NCBI GenBank assembly: GCA_015904055.1
Contig: JABMDE010000003.1
Span: forward strand, 10,955-20,714
DNA length: 9,760 nt
From: Nitrospira sp.
GTDB taxonomy: Bacteria; Nitrospirota; Nitrospiria; Nitrospirales; Nitrospiraceae
Reading direction: 5' to 3'
Shown here: positions 1-5,822 of the stretch, one piece after another
Layout of the letters: every line of letters begins with the position of its first letter
Position numbering within the stretch: position 1 is the first letter of the stretch
Made by a program: the position numbers and the translations under genes
The notes under the pieces: generated by a model
Seen by the model: only the letters and a program-made list of their open reading frames with translations
Told to the model about the DNA's origin: nothing
Databases searched by the model: none

Positions 1-45
1 ATGGTTGCACCAATAGGCGCTCAGGAAGGTAGATAAAGGACAGAT

Positions 46-420
46 ATGGAACGGCGCGCTGCTTCGCATACTGAAGAAGAGGAAATGAATCAACGTCGCA
101 AGCTGCTGAATGCAGCCAGGCGAGGTGATACAAAAGCCATTGGCAAATTGTTTGAGCTCTATCAAGTGCGTGTGTTGAGTGGCGAGCAGCTTGCGAAGGT
201 GAATCGAAGCGCAGTGTATGTGATGCCCGTGGCTCCTTCAAAGGGAGGCAAGGGAAAGGGCAAGGTTGTAATCAAGGCACCAGCCAAAGGAGCCAAGCCG
301 GTTCCGGCAAAGCCTTCGAAAGCGGAACCGGTCAAGTCAGTGAAAATTCCGGCGAAGAAACTCCCTGGCAAGCCCGCCAAAGCTGCTACGGAAAAAAAGC
401 CAAAGGCCAAGCACAAATAG
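46..420 (+). CDS. Lysine-rich histone-H1-like small basic protein, copy 1
   Basis: A 124-residue, strongly basic protein with two parts. Residues 1-73 hold an acidic patch (EEEE, about 10-13), an Arg/Lys-rich helix (about 16-35, containing AARRGDTKAIGKLFELYQ) and a Gly/Lys stretch (GGKGKGK, about 67-73). Residues 74-124 are a Lys/Ala/Pro tail with PAKK- and KPAK-like repeats, as in eukaryotic histone H1 tails and bacterial H1-like proteins. By analogy it may bind DNA or RNA, but no family assignment is certain. The helix faintly resembles the start of sigma70 region 2; no other sigma region is present. The ATG has an AGGA 5 bases upstream, kept in copy 2. A later ATG at 85 is a less likely start. 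Its 3' end faces the ClpS-like gene 25 bases away. Confidence 0.85.
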   Translation: MERRAASHTEEEEMNQRRKLLNAARRGDTKAIGKLFELYQVRVLSGEQLAKVNRSAVYVMPVAPSKGGKGKGKVVIKAPAKGAKPVPAKPSKAEPVKSVKIPAKKLPGKPAKAATEKKPKAKHK

Positions 421-445
421 CTGTTTCCACGCCACAGTTCCCCGG

Positions 446-742
446 CTACTGTACTACGACTTTGAGTCCCCCTCCGGCCAGTTTCGCCGCGACTGCTTCG
501 GCCTGTTCGAGCGGGCCATTATAGACGACGGCTTCTCCTTCATGATCAATGCGGTAGGCCAGCTCAAAGGCCTTTGCCGACGTCATGCCTGGAATGAACC
601 GGCAGAACAGGTCAATGACTTGTTGATAGGTATGGCAATCGCAATTAAAGACGACCACCCGGGACTCGAACCCTGTGCCGGCGCCGGTCTGAATACGTTC
701 CGTCGTCTTGGGGATGGTGAGAGGCGTCGAGGGCGTAGGCAT
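446..742 (-). CDS. ClpS-like N-degron adaptor family protein, copy 1
   Basis: A 98-residue protein matching the ClpS core fold (PF02617): strand VVVFN (29-33), helix about 39-50, GMTSAKAFELAYRIDHEG (52-69), then AVVYNGPLEQAEAVAAKL. ClpS proteins hand N-degron substrates to ClpAP. In E. coli ClpS the pocket residues are Asn34, Asp36 and His66; here Asn33 and Asp35 align, but the position of His66 appears to be Asp66, with a His next to it. The usual NDD is NCD. The protein may therefore be a divergent paralogue with other specificity. No clpA lies nearby. The ATG at 742 has no Shine-Dalgarno sequence (CCTCC precedes it) but has a promoter 8 bases upstream, so a near-leaderless mRNA is likely. 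Confidence 0.85.
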   Translation of the reverse strand: MPTPSTPLTIPKTTERIQTGAGTGFESRVVVFNCDCHTYQQVIDLFCRFIPGMTSAKAFELAYRIDHEGEAVVYNGPLEQAEAVAAKLAGGGLKVVVQ

Positions 743-750
743 GGAGGGGA

Positions 751-779
751 ATTCTAGCAGACCTGAGTGTAATGGTTAA
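751..779 (-). promoter_or_regulatory. Near-leaderless promoter of ClpS-like gene, copy 1
   Basis: On the minus strand: TTAACC (774-779), a 17-base spacer, then TAGAAT (751-756) preceded by TGC, an extended -10. The -10 ends 8 bases before the ATG at 742, so transcription should start at or within a few bases of the start codon. The -35 overlaps the TAA stop (776-778) of the upstream gene. The same elements and spacing are kept in copy 2 (9322-9350). Confidence 0.55.
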
Positions 780-1447
780 GACGCGTCTTGTTCGACCAAC
801 CTGTTCTCGATGCTGACGCCTGTTCGTTCCACTAACCGGGTGAGTAATGTGCAGTGGGCGCGCGAGTCGGTGGCCACGGCAAGTTGTCCCGCGATCGCCA
901 GTTGTATCGTATACACCAGTGAGGCTGAGGTTTTCAGCAGGGCAAGGCTGTAGTCGAAGAGGTCGGCTTCTTTGCCGATTGGCCGTCGCCGGCTGAGTTC
1001 GCGGATGCGTGCTACTGTAAAGGGAGTCGTCTCGAACGAGACATCCTTCAAGCGAGCCATCAAGGCAGGCGCGGCAGCGCCATCTTTATCACGCCCTGTG
1101 ATGTCTGCGCCATCGAACAGACCTCGTTGAAATCGTCGATTCTCCACCAGCGCTCTATGAAAGAGTGCGCGCCAGGTTGAATCGGTCAGATCACGATCGA
1201 CGGCCGTGCAGGTGTCCGGATTGAGTGGCCCGCTGACATTGTACCCCTGTACCAGTCGCGTGCTTGTCAGGAGGCCGGGGAAGGAATCTCCCATACGTTC
1301 GGGAAAGGCGGTTGTCCCGCAGAATGGGCTGATTTGTATGGCCATATAGTCCCGGAAGTGCACCTGCGCATACCGCTCCAGTAGCCACTGCAAGGTGCGC
1401 TCGTGGCATAGATGAAACGGATAAAATAAGACGCCGGTTCGTGTCAT
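776..1447 (-). CDS. Conserved protein of unknown function, copy 1 (full length)
   Basis: I do not recognise this family. From the ATG at 1447 it has 223 residues; a TTG at 1462 would add five. The N-terminus (MTRTGVLFYPFHLCHERTL) is aromatic- and His-rich and is followed by LLERY and HFRDYMAIQISPF. The C-terminal half is helical, with a basic RELSRRRPIGKEADLFDY segment and a mildly hydrophobic stretch (SASLVYTIQLAIAGQLAVA) too short and polar for a confident membrane helix. No signal peptide is seen, so it is probably cytosolic. It lies upstream of the ClpS-like gene on the same strand, whose promoter overlaps its stop codon. Coding similarity is retained in the second copy, which argues that the gene is real. 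Confidence 0.75.
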   Translation of the reverse strand: MTRTGVLFYPFHLCHERTLQWLLERYAQVHFRDYMAIQISPFCGTTAFPERMGDSFPGLLTSTRLVQGYNVSGPLNPDTCTAVDRDLTDSTWRALFHRALVENRRFQRGLFDGADITGRDKDGAAAPALMARLKDVSFETTPFTVARIRELSRRRPIGKEADLFDYSLALLKTSASLVYTIQLAIAGQLAVATDSRAHCTLLTRLVERTGVSIENRLVEQDAS

Positions 1448-1462
1448 GACAATGATCGACAA
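1442..1462. promoter_or_regulatory. Possible operator between divergent genes
   Basis: The short divergent region holds a perfect 10-base palindrome, TGTCATGACA (1442-1451), centred on the ATG of the unknown gene. Two GACAA direct repeats at 1448-1452 and 1458-1462 are spaced one helical turn apart. This could be a repressor site acting on both divergent genes. It is only a pattern, with no known regulator match. Confidence 0.25.
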
Positions 1463-1490
1463 ACGATAGGACTCATGTTAGCTTTCCCTG

Positions 1491-2567
1491 GTGCGACGAA
1501 TCTTTTCCTCTTGGCTTGACCTGTTTCTGCTCTTTGTCCCCGTGACGGTGGCCCTCGAACTTCTGAAGGCCGACCCGCTCCTTATTTTTATCACATCAGG
1601 GTTGGCAATTGTTCCCCTCGCAGGGCTGCTCGGTCGAGCGACGGAACATATCACAACTCATGTCGGAGCCGGTGTCGGGAGTCTAGTGAATGCCTCGCTC
1701 GGCAATGCCGCCGAGCTTATTATTGCGCTGGCGGCGTTGCGTGAAGGGCTCCACGATGTCGTGAAAGCCTCCTTGACCGGATCGATTCTGGGCAACATTT
1801 TACTCGTGCTGGGCGTGTCGATGCTTGCCGGCGGCGCGAAGTACGAACGGCAAACGTTCAACCGGACGGCGGCCGGGATGGGGTCGAGCCTTCTGTTGCT
1901 GGCAGCTGTCGGCCTTGTGATCCCGGCACTGTTCCATTTCACGGCCTCCGATCGCGGCGTGGAAGTCGAGCAGGAGCTGAGTTTGGACATTGCCATTGTC
2001 CTGTTCCTGATCTATGGGCTGAGCCTCGCCTTTTCCTTGAAAACGCACCGCCATCTTTTCGAGGGAGAGTCACATGATGCGCATGATCTGGGCGAGGAGC
2101 CGTGGAGCTACCGGATGTCGTTGGGCGTGCTGGCGGCGGTGGCGATACTCATTGGGGTGATGAGCGAGATGTTGGTCGGGTCAATCGAGCCAGCGGCTCA
2201 CACGCTGGGATTGACGCAGATATTTGTGGGGGTGATTCTGGTGGCGCTCGTTGGCAATGCGGCTGAGCATTCCACGGCGGTGCTGATGGCCATGAAAAAC
2301 AAGATGGATTTGGCGCTCGGCATTGCCGTTGGATCAAGCATGCAGATTGCCCTGTTGGTCGCACCGCTTCTGGTATTCGCCAGTTATCTGTTCGGAGCCC
2401 CGCTGGACTTGATCTTCACACCCTTTGAGGTAGCGGCCGTCACGATGTCGGTGTTGATTCTTGGATTTGTGTCGATGGACGGCGAGTCGAACTGGATGGA
2501 AGGCGTGATGCTGGTCGGTGTGTACGCCATGCTGGCGATCGCCTTTTACTTCTTTCTTCCCGCGTAA
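1491..2567 (+). CDS. Ca2+/H+ antiporter, CAX family
   Basis: A 358-residue inner-membrane cation exchanger of the CAX branch of the Ca2+/cation antiporter superfamily, exporting Ca2+ (possibly other divalent cations) in exchange for H+. Both signature repeats are present: [10 protein letters not shown] (71-80) and [10 protein letters not shown] (255-264). Their acidic residues coordinate the ion, and each is followed by a glycine/serine-rich segment ([18 protein letters not shown]). About eleven hydrophobic segments can be drawn. A His/acid-rich loop (about 185-204) separates the halves, as usual in the family. Length is normal. The start is GTG, only 9 bases after an in-frame TAG, with no clear Shine-Dalgarno sequence, but the N-terminus ([17 protein letters not shown]) fits the family. 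It is divergent from the unknown gene and seems to be transcribed alone. Confidence 0.93.
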   Translation: MRRIFSSWLDLFLLFVPVTVALELLKADPLLIFITSGLAIVPLAGLLGRATEHITTHVGAGVGSLVNASLGNAAELIIALAALREGLHDVVKASLTGSILGNILLVLGVSMLAGGAKYERQTFNRTAAGMGSSLLLLAAVGLVIPALFHFTASDRGVEVEQELSLDIAIVLFLIYGLSLAFSLKTHRHLFEGESHDAHDLGEEPWSYRMSLGVLAAVAILIGVMSEMLVGSIEPAAHTLGLTQIFVGVILVALVGNAAEHSTAVLMAMKNKMDLALGIAVGSSMQIALLVAPLLVFASYLFGAPLDLIFTPFEVAAVTMSVLILGFVSMDGESNWMEGVMLVGVYAMLAIAFYFFLPA

Positions 2568-2664
2568 ATAAACGCCGCACTCAGAATAGAATTATAATCT
2601 ACTATTTCATTATGTTAATAACGCAATGTTAAACGAAACATTTAATATAGAACGATAAGTCTTG
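2568..2664. other. AT-rich convergent intergenic spacer
   Basis: Ninety-seven bases clearly richer in A and T than the rest of the window lie between the antiporter and the small charged gene, which converge here. The stretch contains a TATAAT (2593-2598) and two ATGTTAA direct repeats (2612-2618 and 2626-2632, period 14). No convincing GC stem with a U-run terminator is visible. I see no coding capacity. Confidence 0.5.
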
Positions 2665-2877
2665 TCACACTTTGTCCATATCGATGACTTCGGTCGCATC
2701 CCACAGATTGATCGACTCGGCTTCAGCCAAATCTTTCTCACGATCAGTTTCGGTTTCTTCTCCAAAGGCTTGCGGTTGAGGGGGAGAGCCGCTGCGTAGG
2801 TGGGCAGAATCCGATGCCGGATCCGGTAGCGGGATTGTGCGGCGTCGCTTTTTCGACGGGTCCATATTTACGGGCAT
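2665..2877 (-). CDS. Small charged hypothetical protein
   Basis: A 70-residue protein that I do not recognise. The start is chosen at the ATG at 2877 (MPVNMDPSKKRRR) because a perfect GGAGG lies 7 bases upstream; the open frame runs further upstream but without such a site. The N-terminus is basic (KKRRR, 9-13), the middle is Pro/Ser-rich and probably disordered, and the C-terminus is acidic (EETETDREKDLAEAE, then EVIDMDKV). There is no signal peptide or membrane segment. The basic-to-acidic polarity suggests a disordered binding protein, but no function can be given. Confidence 0.65.
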   Translation of the reverse strand: MPVNMDPSKKRRRTIPLPDPASDSAHLRSGSPPQPQAFGEETETDREKDLAEAESINLWDATEVIDMDKV

Positions 2878-3127
2878 GACGATCCCTCCACAATGCTCGA
2901 TAGTTTCCTGCCGGATCCCATGACTTGTCAATCTTCGCGAGCTCGGGGTGACCCGAGTAGAGAAATGCTTCGAGTTTCGGGTTATGTGTCTCACGTTCTC
3001 GGAACGCAATTATTAATAACACGAAACAGGGCACAGGCCGCTTCGTTCCCGGGAGTTGTCTCTCGACTTCGCGCCATACCGGTGCAGCGGATGCGTTGAT
3101 GAAGTACAGAGGCTCAAAACAGTTCAC
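2878..3127 (-). CDS. Doubtful ORF downstream of hemW
   Basis: An open frame starts at GTG 3127, overlapping the last codons of hemW by 14 bases, and continues into the small charged gene in another frame, stopping at 2744. The part outside that gene reads like protein (LPGTKRPVPCFVLLIIAF; NPKLEAFLYSGHPELAKID), whereas the overlapping tail looks like a shadow. I do not recognise it. It may be a small gene whose true end is disturbed, a decayed remnant, or chance. If it is not a gene, these bases are a spacer holding the Shine-Dalgarno sequence of the small gene and an AT patch (about 3008-3022). Confidence 0.22.
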
Positions 3128-4249
3128 CGGCGACGGTATCGGCGTAACGCCGTCCTAATGCGGTCAGCCGGAGTCGGTCGGCGGTCGACTCAAGCAGCCC
3201 CTGTTCAATGAGCGTATGGACTTTGCTGTGCTGTTCCGAATTATGTATCCGGTTCAATGGAACACCACGGAGCAGGCGAAGTCCAAAGATGAGCGCATCC
3301 TGCTGTTGTTCATAGTCCGAGAGGTCGGTGCGTTCCGTAATCGGCAGGCGGTGTTCCGCCAACATGTCTCCATAGGCCGTCAAATCCGCGATGTTGCCGA
3401 AACGGACTCCATCCACGTAAGACTGGGCGCTTGGCCCAAGGCCTAAATAATCGCCGTCGGTCCAGTAGAGTAAGTTATGACGGCAGGCGAAGCCGGGTTT
3501 GGCATAGTTGGAGATCTCGTATCGAATAAATCCCGCTTCGCTCAGGTTTCTGCCGCCGATTCCATGGCGATCTGAAGCGCCTCGTCTATCCCGGGCACAA
3601 GATTCAACGTCATATTCCTGGAGAGTTTCGTCCCATCCTCAATAGTTAATGCATAGCACGAGATATGTGATGGTTCGAGCACGAGCAGTGATCGAACGGT
3701 GTGTGTCCATGATTCGAGCGATTGACCGGGAAGCCCGTACATGAGATCGAGGTTAATATCGATAAACCCGGCAGCACGCGCGGCTGCAACGGCGGTTTCC
3801 GTATCCCGTACTCGTCCGGGCCGGCCAATCAAGGCAAAGTCCTGTTCGTCCATGGATTCTGCGCCGAAGCTGATACGGGAGAATCCGGCATCAGCCAGAA
3901 TGTTTAAATCCGCTGGAGTCACGGTCGAGGGGTGAGCCTCTACGGTAATTTCAGCGGATGCCTGTATCGGCCAGGCGGTTCGCACCAGTTGCAGCAGAGC
4001 AACCAATTGGGTGGCAGGAAGTGCCGTCGGTGTTCCACCGCCGAAATAGACACTCTGCAACGGGCGGCTCCCGATCGAACCTTGCCGGCGGTAGAGTTCG
4101 ATTTCCTGTGCAAGTGCGAGGCGGAACGCGTCGATACGATCCATGCCCCGATCGGTTCCTGCCACTTCGAGATAAAAGGCGCAAAAGTGGCAGCGCTGCC
4201 GGCAGAAGGGAATGTGCAGATAGATGCCGAGGTCGCGCTGAGACTGCAT
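3114..4249 (-). pseudogene. hemW: Radical SAM protein HemW, split by a frameshift
   Basis: HemW is a radical-SAM heme-binding chaperone related to coproporphyrinogen dehydrogenase HemN. The first frame (4249 to 3542, 235 residues) has LHIPFCRQRCHFCAFY with the 4Fe-4S triad C16, C20, C23. The fourth Cys of HemN is Phe here, favouring HemW. It also has GGGTPT (70-75), and GAES and GLPGQ follow. It stops after AAET. The next frame continues exactly where HemW should (SEAGFIRYEISNYAKPGF, RHNLLYW, LGLGPSAQSY) down to 3114. Together about 377 residues, normal length. One base appears to be missing in the GCAGAAACC stretch near 3545-3552. The ATG lies 3 bases after the stop of the upstream 88-residue gene, so the two form one unit. 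A sequencing error is as likely as true inactivation. Confidence 0.88.
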
Positions 4250-4252
4250 CGG

Positions 4253-4519
4253 TCACCCGGAAAAATGTGTCGATACGGAGAAGTCTCGTTCCAGTACCAC
4301 TTCGATTTCATCCTCCGGTGATTTGCCACGGTTGCGGGTGTGGGCGGTCCAGTGAGGTGTCCGCCGCAGTGATTCAAATACCGCCTTGATCATCTCCGGC
4401 TTGATGCGTGTTTCCCAGGCTCGTACCCACGCATGAGCATCGTCGTCGCCTTCGTATTCATCCGGGAATTTGGCTTCCAGGCTGAATCGAAGGGTGAAGG
4501 TCTTCTCCTCCTGATACAT
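4253..4519 (-). CDS. Hypothetical protein upstream of hemW
   Basis: An 88-residue soluble protein of a family I do not recognise. The start at ATG 4519 (MYQEEKTFTLRFSLEAKFPDEYEG) is chosen because AGAGGA lies about 6 bases upstream; the frame is open further 5' but would run across the intergenic promoter region. It looks alpha/beta: a strand-like start, an acidic DEYEGDDDAHAW patch, a helix (WVRAWETRIKPEMIKAVFESLRR) and a closing strand (DEIEVVLERDFSV). It has no Cys, signal peptide or membrane segment. It is divergent from the FmdB-like gene and is translated just before hemW, so it may be co-expressed with it. Confidence 0.72.
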   Translation of the reverse strand: MYQEEKTFTLRFSLEAKFPDEYEGDDDAHAWVRAWETRIKPEMIKAVFESLRRTPHWTAHTRNRGKSPEDEIEVVLERDFSVSTHFSG

Positions 4520-4532
4520 ATGAGTCCTCTCG

Positions 4533-4567
4533 TTGCGATCCAGCAGATGCAATCGTATAATGCGATT
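4533..4567 (+). promoter_or_regulatory. Promoter of the fmdB-like three-gene unit, with inverted repeat
   Basis: TTGCGA (4533-4538), a 17-base spacer and a consensus TATAAT (4556-4561) form a good sigma70-type promoter. The predicted start near 4568 leaves about 19 bases before the ATG at 4587, including its AAGGAG. An inverted repeat AATCG-N7-CGATT (4551-4567) brackets the -10, so a repressor site is possible. The opposite strand reads towards the 88-residue gene. Confidence 0.6.
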
Positions 4568-4586
4568 CACGAAAAGGAGTCTGACG

Positions 4587-4811
4587 ATGCCTATCTTCGA
4601 ATATGTCTGTCGGGAATGCAATCATCGATTCGAGTTGCTGATTCAGGGTTCGACGGAAGCGGCCTGTCCCAAGTGCAAGACGACCAGACTCGACAAGCAG
4701 TTTTCCGCCTTTGGAGTCGGAGCCACCGGCGTATGGCCCGTGACAAGTAGTGGTGGATCTTGCGGCAGTTGCGGCGATCCGCGCGGCCCCGGTTCCTGCT
4801 CAACGAATTAG
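4587..4811 (+). CDS. FmdB-family zinc-ribbon protein
   Basis: A 74-residue member of the FmdB/CxxC_CxxC_SSSS putative regulatory protein family (TIGR02605, PF09723). The N-terminus MPIFEYVCRECNHRFE is the family signature. Two CxxC knuckles (C8, C11 and C27, C30) should bind one zinc. The C-terminal tail is Gly/Ser-rich with three more cysteines (CGSCG at 59-63 and C71), as common in the family. The members' function is not settled; regulation of formamide/amide use was proposed for the founding FmdB. The start at 4587 is set by AAGGAG 9 bases upstream and by the family N-terminus. It is first gene of a + strand unit; the next start is 5 bases after its stop. Confidence 0.9.
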   Translation: MPIFEYVCRECNHRFELLIQGSTEAACPKCKTTRLDKQFSAFGVGATGVWPVTSSGGSCGSCGDPRGPGSCSTN

Positions 4812-4816
4812 CCCAC

Positions 4817-5143
4817 ATGGACGAGCCCGGCGAACAGGCGCTGCAACGTGCGATCTCAGCCATTTTGCAGTCCGACCCACTGATCAAGCTGCTGCAGCAG
4901 GTCCGGTTAGGCCGTATGAAACCTTCAGATGCCGGCTTACGCGTGGTGACGGAGTCTTGGCTGGGTATGTATGAAAAGACGTTGGACACAGCCGGTCTGA
5001 CTCGATCCGGGCTTCGACGTATCGATCCGACGCCCCGGCTCACAGTGCTCATCGATATCGGAGTGTTGGCGGTCGACCATCCAGGTGTGGTCTCTCTCAG
5101 GGCTTCCTACGATCGGATTATGGCTCGCGCCAGTACAGAATAG
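4817..5143 (+). CDS. Hypothetical helical protein in the fmdB unit
   Basis: A 108-residue protein, probably cytosolic and largely helical, of no family I recognise. The ATG at 4817 (MDEPGEQALQRAISAIL) starts 5 bases after the stop of the zinc-ribbon gene. No clear Shine-Dalgarno sequence precedes it, so translational coupling is likely; a TTG at 4760 inside the preceding gene is a weaker alternative. Amphipathic helices are suggested at about 8-30 (LQRAISAILQSDPLIKLLQQV) and 40-60 (RVVTESWLGMYEKTL), followed by a Val/Ile-rich segment (LTVLIDIGVLAVDHPGVVSL) too charged to be a membrane helix. Confidence 0.7.
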   Translation: MDEPGEQALQRAISAILQSDPLIKLLQQVRLGRMKPSDAGLRVVTESWLGMYEKTLDTAGLTRSGLRRIDPTPRLTVLIDIGVLAVDHPGVVSLRASYDRIMARASTE

Positions 5144-5150
5144 GCGTACG

Positions 5151-5822
5151 ATGCGCCTGCTTCCGCTTCTGTTCGTATCAGTTCTGTGTGTCTCGCCGGC
5201 CATCTCACGATCTCATGATGCAGTCGAACCTGCTCCGCTGAGAACGATTTCCCTCGAACGACTCGAGTCGATTCTCCCTCCTGGCACACATCCCTTAATT
5301 GAGCGAAAGGCGATTGAAGCATTTCTTGCCGCGTTGGATGGGACACCTCCCGATTGGGCTGCGGTGTACGGCCATGGGCATCATGATCCCAGCCACGATG
5401 AGCGGGTATTCAATCTGAACCGGGAACGGGATGCCGCGCGGGAGGGGCGTCCGGCTCTGACCCGGCCTGTAGCATTTGTGTGGTCCGGCGAATTGTCTCG
5501 ATTTGATCAGGAGGCCAAGGGCTATCCTGTGTCAGTCGGACCGGAATTCAATCAGACCAGTTGGGGGCTCGTTCGGTTTAAGCCTGAAGAAGTACCAGGC
5601 AATCTTCGGGTGATGCCGCATCGTACTCTTGTCGGTCCAATCAATCGGCGTCTCGCGGCACGGGAGAAAGTAGACGTGTTCGTGGTCATGACCGGTGTTC
5701 TGATTCCTTCTGAGTCGATCGTCTATGATTTTTCCCACGAAGAGGAGGGGCGTGGTCTGATTATGCCGGTGGTCAGAGTCGAGCGGGTGGATGTTCTTGT
5801 AAAGGAGCGGCCAGTCTATTGA
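5151..5822 (+). CDS. Exported protein of unknown function
   Basis: A 223-residue protein with a likely Sec signal peptide: MRLLPLLFVSVLCVSPAIS, cleavage probably near residue 19-24. No lipobox is obvious. The mature part has a His-rich stretch, GHGHHDPSHDERVF (about 71-84), that could bind a metal, then an all-beta-looking domain (PVAFVWSGELSRF, YPVSVGPEFNQTSWGLVRF, KVDVFVVMTGVLIP, MPVVRVERVDVLV). I do not recognise the family. The start at ATG 5151 lies 7 bases after the preceding stop; the longer frame to 5085 would spoil the signal peptide. It is the last gene of the fmdB unit. Its 3' end overlaps mtnC tail to tail by 50 bases. Confidence 0.8.
   Translation: MRLLPLLFVSVLCVSPAISRSHDAVEPAPLRTISLERLESILPPGTHPLIERKAIEAFLAALDGTPPDWAAVYGHGHHDPSHDERVFNLNRERDAAREGRPALTRPVAFVWSGELSRFDQEAKGYPVSVGPEFNQTSWGLVRFKPEEVPGNLRVMPHRTLVGPINRRLAAREKVDVFVVMTGVLIPSESIVYDFSHEEEGRGLIMPVVRVERVDVLVKERPVY

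Larger units (their letters stand above)
1..1189 (+). repeat. Direct segmental repeat, copy 1 (partner 8587-9760)
   Basis: This stretch aligns base for base with 8587-9760 in the same orientation, at an offset of 8586 up to the ClpS-like gene and 8571 after it, because copy 2 lacks 15 bases. It carries the lysine-rich gene, the ClpS-like gene and the 3' two thirds of the unknown gene. Over the last 289 aligned bases I count about 18 mismatches. Weak similarity is still visible in the first 11 bases, so the left end lies outside the window. The right limit is set only by the window end in copy 2. No insertion-sequence ends or target-site duplications are visible. Confidence 0.95.

Noticed and set aside
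46..180. Sigma factor assignment for the lysine-rich protein
   Set aside because: Only a short AARRGDTKAIGKLFELYQ segment resembles region 2. The -10 recognition helix and region 4 are absent.
162..416. Minus-strand open frame opposite the lysine-rich gene
   Set aside because: It is the antisense shadow of a repetitive Lys/Ala/Pro coding sequence and has no start signal. The sense frame shows synonymous-only change between copies.
421..445. Bidirectional terminator between the lysine-rich and ClpS-like genes
   Set aside because: The 25 bases hold only weak, short pairing and no U-run on either strand.
1658..2364. Minus-strand open frames within the antiporter gene
   Set aside because: They are antisense shadows of a membrane-protein gene with clear CAX motifs.
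3535..3560. Programmed ribosomal frameshift in hemW
   Set aside because: There is no slippery heptamer, downstream stem-loop or internal Shine-Dalgarno arrangement at the break. A plain indel is simpler.
3932..4389. Two plus-strand open frames of more than 120 residues across hemW
   Set aside because: They lie opposite the clear radical-SAM reading frame, with Arg/Cys-rich shadow composition and no homology that I recognise.
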